Of a stretch of 64,000 nt of DNA, positions 59,994 to 64,000 are shown one piece after another. Positions within the stretch are counted from its first letter, which is position 1. Every line of letters begins with the position of its first letter. The translations under genes were made by a program, and so were the position numbers. The notes beneath the pieces are model-generated. The model did no database searches. It was not told where the DNA came from and worked only from the letters and a program-made list of their open reading frames with translations. Source of the stretch: Cyclobacterium plantarum (GTDB lineage: Bacteria > Bacteroidota > Bacteroidia > Cytophagales > Cyclobacteriaceae); assembly GCF_011290685.1 (NCBI RefSeq), contig NZ_JAANYN010000001.1, forward strand, positions 1-64,000. The letters run 5' to 3'.

Positions 59994-60869
59994 ATGGCAA
60001 ACCTAAAGGAAGTAAAGGAAAGGATCAACTCGGTAAGTTCTACCCAGCAGATTACCAAAGCAATGAAAATGGTGGCTGCTGCAAAGTTGAGGAGGGCACA
60101 GGACAAGATCACACAAATGCGTCCATACTCCCAAAAACTTTCTGCCATCCTGAACAACATTTCTTCAGGAGCTGAAGGAAGTACTGACATCATTTATGCC
60201 AGGGAACGGCCGGTGTCTAAAGTTTTGATCGTTGCCATAACCTCAGACAAGGGGCTGTGTGGTGCCTTCAATTCCAACATCCTTAAGGCTTCCATGCTGT
60301 CCATTCAGGAAAAATATGAGGGAAAGCAGGTGACCATCATGCCTATTGGAAAAAAAGCATTTGACTTCTTTAAGAAAAAGGATTTTCCGATTATAAGTGA
60401 CCATTATCAATTATTTGAAGATGTCTCCTTTGAGCCGGTAAAAAAAGCGGCTGAAGAAGTGATGAATGCTTTTGTCAATGGCACCTACGATCAGGTTCAA
60501 CTTGTCTATAATGAATTTAAGAATGTTGCTACCCAACTGGTAGTCCAGGAACAGTTTTTGCCTATTGCCAAGTTGGAATCGGAAGAAGGGGCCAATCAAA
60601 GCAGCCAGGAATATATAGTAGAGCCTTCTAGAGAATATATTATCAAAGAACTGGTTCCCAACTCACTCAAAATTCAATTTTATAAAGCCATTTTGGACAG
60701 CAATGCCTCTGAGCATGGTGCCAGGATGACGGCCATGAGTAAAGCAACAGACAATGCTGCTGAATTGCTCAAAGAACTGAAATTAGTATACAACAGGACA
60801 AGACAGGCGGCTATTACCAATGAAATCCTTGAAATTGTGGCAGGTGCAAATGCACTTGAAGGAAATTAA
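59994..60869 (+). CDS. atpG: ATP synthase F1 subunit gamma
   Basis: The 291-residue protein has the gamma N-terminal coiled-coil (LKEVKERINSVSSTQQITKAMKMVAAAKLRRAQ in parts), TSDKGLCGAFNSNI near 80 and the C-terminal helix (SEHGARMTAMSKATDNAAELL, YNRTRQAAITNEILEIVAGA). It is the rotating shaft within the alpha-beta ring. It is the last gene of this ATP synthase series, closed by a terminator. Confidence 0.97.
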   Translation: MANLKEVKERINSVSSTQQITKAMKMVAAAKLRRAQDKITQMRPYSQKLSAILNNISSGAEGSTDIIYARERPVSKVLIVAITSDKGLCGAFNSNILKASMLSIQEKYEGKQVTIMPIGKKAFDFFKKKDFPIISDHYQLFEDVSFEPVKKAAEEVMNAFVNGTYDQVQLVYNEFKNVATQLVVQEQFLPIAKLESEEGANQSSQEYIVEPSREYIIKELVPNSLKIQFYKAILDSNASEHGARMTAMSKATDNAAELLKELKLVYNRTRQAAITNEILEIVAGANALEGN

Positions 60870-60897
60870 ACTAGGCTTTGCCAATACATAATGGGGG

Positions 60898-60925
60898 CCG
60901 GTTGATTGAATCAACCGGTCTTTTT
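60898..60925 (+). terminator. intrinsic terminator of the ATP synthase series
   Basis: CCGGTTGAT (60898-60906) and ATCAACCGG (60910-60918) form a nine-base-pair stem followed by TCTTTTTG. It lies 28 bases after the atpG stop codon. Confidence 0.9.
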
Positions 60926-61044
60926 GTTAGAACCCATAATAGTTGATTGCGCGCTTGGCTAAATTATGCTTACATTCATCTGAAATTTCTTTTTCCAAAC
61001 CGTTGGGTTGAACAGGAATATAGAGAGGCATTAGTTATTTTCAC

Positions 61045-62055
61045 ATGAAGGTAGTCGGTGTACAGGAATTTTTGAAATTAAAAAAGGAGGCCATTCCTGT
61101 TTTGGATACGCGTTCACCTGCTGAATTTCTTTCAGGTCATATCCCTGGATCGGTCAGCTTTCCGCTTTTTAATAATGAGGAGAGGGCAACTATTGGCACC
61201 ATTTATAAGCAGGAAAATAAGAAAAAAGCCATCAAGACAGGCCTGGAGATGATAGGGCCGAAAATGACGGGTTTTATTGAAAAGGCGGAAGCACTTGGAT
61301 CCACAAGCTTGCTAATGCACTGCTGGCGGGGAGGAATGCGCTCCCAAAGCATGGCCTGGCTTTTGGAGCTTTATGGTTTTAACATACAATTGCTTCAGGG
61401 AGGGTACAAAGCCTTTAGAAATGCTCTCCTGGATTATTTTGACGCCCCTCCGGCTTTAAAAATCCTGTCGGGTGCCACCGGCTCCATGAAAACCAGTTTA
61501 TTGCATGAAATGCAATCTCTGGGAGCTCAGGTAGTGGATCTGGAAAAGCTGGCCAATCACCAGGGCTCCAGCTTTGGGTATCAACTGAGTTCCGGACAGC
61601 CCTCAACAGAACAATTTCAAAATGACTTGTTTGAGGCATTTCTTCAACTGGACCAAAGTCAACCCATATGGCTTGAAGATGAGTCTTTTTCTATTGGTAA
61701 GGTAAAGTTGATTGAACCCTTGTACAGAAAGATGCAACTTTCTCCCCATTATCTGGTTATGTTGCCCAAAGAAGAGCGTATAGCAGTTTTGGTTGAATCC
61801 TATGGGAAAATTCCCAGGGAGAATCTGGTGCAGGCCACCTGGCAGATTTCAAAGCGATTGGGCCAGGAATCAAGCAGGGAGGCTGTTGAAAAAATTCAAT
61901 CCGGAAAATTGGAGGAGGCGGCAGCGATCATTTTGACTTACTATGACAAAGCCTATAAAACGGGAATTCAAAAGAAAGCATCTCAGATTGTTGGCGAGTT
62001 TCACTTAACTATTGCAGACCTTCGGGAGATGGCCAAAAAACTAATCAATCATTAA
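61045..62055 (+). CDS. mnmH: tRNA 2-selenouridine synthase
   Basis: The 336-residue protein has an N-terminal rhodanese domain with [18 protein letters not shown] at 19-36 and catalytic HCWRGGMRS with Cys93. A P-loop domain follows at 140-330 ([13 protein letters not shown]). MnmH replaces sulfur by selenium at wobble uridine 34 of certain tRNAs, using selenophosphate. The next gene, selD, begins four bases after its stop and supplies that donor. The Walker A motif has Met148 where Gly is expected (GATGSMKT), which is unusual. Confidence 0.94.
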   Translation: MKVVGVQEFLKLKKEAIPVLDTRSPAEFLSGHIPGSVSFPLFNNEERATIGTIYKQENKKKAIKTGLEMIGPKMTGFIEKAEALGSTSLLMHCWRGGMRSQSMAWLLELYGFNIQLLQGGYKAFRNALLDYFDAPPALKILSGATGSMKTSLLHEMQSLGAQVVDLEKLANHQGSSFGYQLSSGQPSTEQFQNDLFEAFLQLDQSQPIWLEDESFSIGKVKLIEPLYRKMQLSPHYLVMLPKEERIAVLVESYGKIPRENLVQATWQISKRLGQESSREAVEKIQSGKLEEAAAIILTYYDKAYKTGIQKKASQIVGEFHLTIADLREMAKKLINH

Positions 62056-62059
62056 TTCA

Positions 62060-63106
62060 ATGAACAAAAAAATGGATGCTGTCAGGTTAACCCAATACAG
62101 TCATGGTGCAGGTTGTGGCTGCAAAATAGCGCCCGCAGTTCTGGAACAAATCCTGGGACATGGGCAGGCTGCAAAAATAGAATTTCCAGGCTTGCTGGTC
62201 GGTAACGAAGAAAGTGATGATGCCGCTGTTTTTGATCTGGATGGTGTCACAGGAATTGTCAGCACCACGGATTTTTTTATGCCCATTGTAGATGATCCAT
62301 TCGATTTTGGAGCCATTGCAGCCACCAATGCCCTGAGCGATATCTATGCCATGGGCGGGCGGCCATTAATGGCCATTGCCATATTGGGTTGGCCCATCGC
62401 CAGACTTTCGGCAGATGTGGCAGCTAGGGTTCTGGATGGAGGAAGATCCGTTTGCCATAAAGCAGGTATTCCCCTGGCCGGTGGGCATAGTATCGATGCC
62501 CCGGAACCCATATTTGGCCTGGCGGTGACCGGAAAGGTGGCTGTTGATCAGGTAAAAAGGAACAATACTGCCAAAAAGGGAGATCGGCTCTATTTGACCA
62601 AATCCCTGGGGGTAGGCCTGGTTACTACAGCAGAAAAGAAAGGTCTGGCCAATGAAGAAGATGTGTTGGCAGCCAAAAGGGCCATGCTGAGCTTGAATGA
62701 GGTAGGGGTAAAAGCAGCTGCCTGGCCTGAGGTACATGCCATGACGGATGTTACCGGCTTTGGATTGGGCGGACATTTGAGCGAGATGTGCAGGGGGAGT
62801 AAGCTTTCCGCTAAAATTGAGTTGGCAAAAGTTCCTGTATTTGATTTTGTACCCAAATACCTGGAATTGGAATGTATCCCGGGTGGTACCCACCGCAATT
62901 GGGAAAGTTATGGCAAAGGAATCCGGACAAAATTACCTGGCGACCGCCTGATTTTGGCTGATCCCCAAACCAGCGGAGGACTATTAATGGCAGTAGATCC
63001 CGCATTTACCAGGGAGTTTGAAAATAAAATGGCAGATGAAGGTTTCCTGCTGAAGCCATTTGGTGAAATGGTGGAAATGGGGGATTGGCTGGTAAGTAGT
63101 GAATAA
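62060..63106 (+). CDS. selD: selenide, water dikinase (selenophosphate synthetase)
   Basis: The 348-residue protein shows [15 protein letters not shown] at 9-23, the catalytic loop with Cys19 and Lys22, equivalent to Cys17 and Lys20 of E. coli Sel[48 protein letters not shown] and [11 protein letters not shown] follow, as do the late [10 protein letters not shown] residues. It makes selenophosphate from selenide and ATP. The catalytic residue is Cys, not selenocysteine. It is placed directly after mnmH, so it serves tRNA selenation; no selA, selB or selC lies in the window. Confidence 0.96.
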   Translation: MNKKMDAVRLTQYSHGAGCGCKIAPAVLEQILGHGQAAKIEFPGLLVGNEESDDAAVFDLDGVTGIVSTTDFFMPIVDDPFDFGAIAATNALSDIYAMGGRPLMAIAILGWPIARLSADVAARVLDGGRSVCHKAGIPLAGGHSIDAPEPIFGLAVTGKVAVDQVKRNNTAKKGDRLYLTKSLGVGLVTTAEKKGLANEEDVLAAKRAMLSLNEVGVKAAAWPEVHAMTDVTGFGLGGHLSEMCRGSKLSAKIELAKVPVFDFVPKYLELECIPGGTHRNWESYGKGIRTKLPGDRLILADPQTSGGLLMAVDPAFTREFENKMADEGFLLKPFGEMVEMGDWLVSSE

Positions 63107-63150
63107 AAACTTCCTGATGCCAGGTCATTGTATGGCTTTTTGTTGCAGCC

Positions 63151-64000
63151 TTATTTCAGTATCTGCTCCATTGCTGCAATAATTTCTGCTGATCTGGATT
63201 GTGCAGCGGGCAAAGGAACACCCTCCTTCATTCCTGGACGCTCATGCCCAATGTGGCTGATCCAGGCATCTTTTGAAATACGTTGTTTTTCTTCCACCAA
63301 TGCCAGGATTTGCAGGCCTTGGGGGAATTTTCTGAAGGCGGGCTCCGGTAAGTCAGTGTCCAGGTTCTCTTGTTCTCCCAATCCTTTTAATAAGCTTTTG
63401 GCCATGATCCAATGTCCCTGATCTCCCGGGTGGATTCCATCTGCTGCAAGCACAAAATCCGGGTGGGTATCTCGTTTGTCTTCCAGGAATTTCCGCATGG
63501 GCCAATGCAGGTCGATTACCATCCAGTTTTGCGTATACTTCTTACTCATCAACCAGGAGGCATAGATGGCCAATGTATTGGCATAGGCGGCTCCCTTTCT
63601 TTCATCATATACAGGTGGAGTCAGGTGAATTATGGGGATTCCCCGATTTTCGGTTTTTTGATGAAGTTTTTCCTGCCCTTTCTTGTAGGCCTCAAAACGA
63701 CCCTCGTCAAAAGGCAGGTAAATGCCATCATTCATACCATAGCAGGAAAAAATCAGGTCTGGCTTTACCGCTGTGAGAATTCTTTCCAACCGTTCATGCA
63801 AATCTGGCCTGGGAAATTTTCCTCCGGCATGCCCTTCTTCAGAAAGTCCGGATACCGTTTCACTGGGTAAACCTACATTGATAAAATCCCAGGTTCTTTC
63901 CGGATAGGTTAACCTCAGGTAGCTTTCCACATAACTCACATAGCTTCCCCCATAGGTAATGCTGTTGCCCAAAAACAATATCTTTTTAGCAGAAGGGGGA
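63151..64000 (-). CDS. SGNH/GDSL hydrolase, cut by the window end
   Basis: Only the 3' part lies in the window. The frame stays open through 64000, reading AKKILFLGNSITYGGSYV, so a start at the internal Leu codon near 63978 is not real. Block I GNSITYGG with the catalytic Ser, block III YGMNDG and the late DGIHPGDQGH with Asp and His identify an SGNH-type esterase of about 300 residues or more. It may remove acetyl or other ester groups from a carbohydrate. Whether a signal peptide precedes it cannot be seen. Confidence 0.88.
   Translation of the reverse strand, partial: PPSAKKILFLGNSITYGGSYVSYVESYLRLTYPERTWDFINVGLPSETVSGLSEEGHAGGKFPRPDLHERLERILTAVKPDLIFSCYGMNDGIYLPFDEGRFEAYKKGQEKLHQKTENRGIPIIHLTPPVYDERKGAAYANTLAIYASWLMSKKYTQNWMVIDLHWPMRKFLEDKRDTHPDFVLAADGIHPGDQGHWIMAKSLLKGLGEQENLDTDLPEPAFRKFPQGLQILALVEEKQRISKDAWISHIGHERPGMKEGVPLPAAQSRSAEIIAAMEQILK

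Noticed and set aside
62060-63106. SelD as a selenoprotein with in-frame TGA
   Set aside because: The catalytic position is encoded by a Cys codon and the frame has no internal TGA.
1-64000. CRISPR arrays, insertion sequences, integrases or phage genes
   Set aside because: I looked for repeat-spacer patterns, transposase motifs and terminal inverted repeats and saw none.

Overview
The window looks like chromosomal DNA of a gliding-type Bacteroidota, most likely Cytophagales (Cyclobacteriaceae-like; the family is inferred). The phylum call rests on two SusC/SusD pairs, a complete gldKLMN set with PorP/SprF and SprE/PorW-type genes, two secreted proteins with YPNP-type sorting tails, several matches to the Bacteroidota -7 promoter box TAnnTTTG, and almost no Shine-Dalgarno sequences. 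I see no insertion sequence, prophage, CRISPR array or rRNA gene. One tRNA-Leu(CAG) is present.

Layout: 4-8411 is a minus-strand carbohydrate locus: susC, susD, a hairpin, then ThuA-like, ketose 3-epimerase-like, IolE-like isomerase and alpha/beta-hydrolase genes. A GH43 lipoprotein gene lies divergent to it at 8737. Next come the tRNA, an AI-2E family permease, rho with a long charged insertion, two tandem T9SS cargo proteins, recQ, an acyl-ACP-desaturase-like diiron gene, a propeller lipoprotein and an M19 dipeptidase. 23305-32286 is a second minus-strand carbohydrate locus: susC, susD, a terminator-like hairpin, a Tat-exported Gfo/Idh/MocA oxidoreductase, a secreted DUF6807 protein and a Tat-exported sugar-isomerase-fold protein. 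Together these suggest a periplasmic redox route for a sugar.

32831-36586 carries a GNAT, an alpha-ketoglutaric-semialdehyde-dehydrogenase-type ALDH, a DUF721/DciA-like protein and hemW. 36725-46929 is a plus-strand run: SMP-30-like, Omp85/BamA-like, DUF4271, hemD, porP/sprF and gldK-L-M-N, which encodes the type IX secretion and gliding motor. 46984-53829 (minus) holds uvrC, PBP1A and sprE/porW, so cell-wall synthesis and T9SS genes are adjacent. 53913-60869 (plus) is a tight series: LytM-type M23 protein, bactofilin, atpZ, an AtpI-like protein, then atpB-E-F-H-A-G. atpD and atpC are not in this cluster. mnmH-selD follow, a selenium-dependent tRNA modification pair. The window ends inside an SGNH hydrolase gene.

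The most unusual points are the exported oxidoreductase/isomerase/DUF6807 module, hairpins directly after both susD genes, the Rho insertion, a Walker A glycine-to-methionine change in MnmH, possible TTG starts at three envelope genes, and a possible small RNA between recQ and the desaturase. I did not find a clearly undescribed defence or mobile system.
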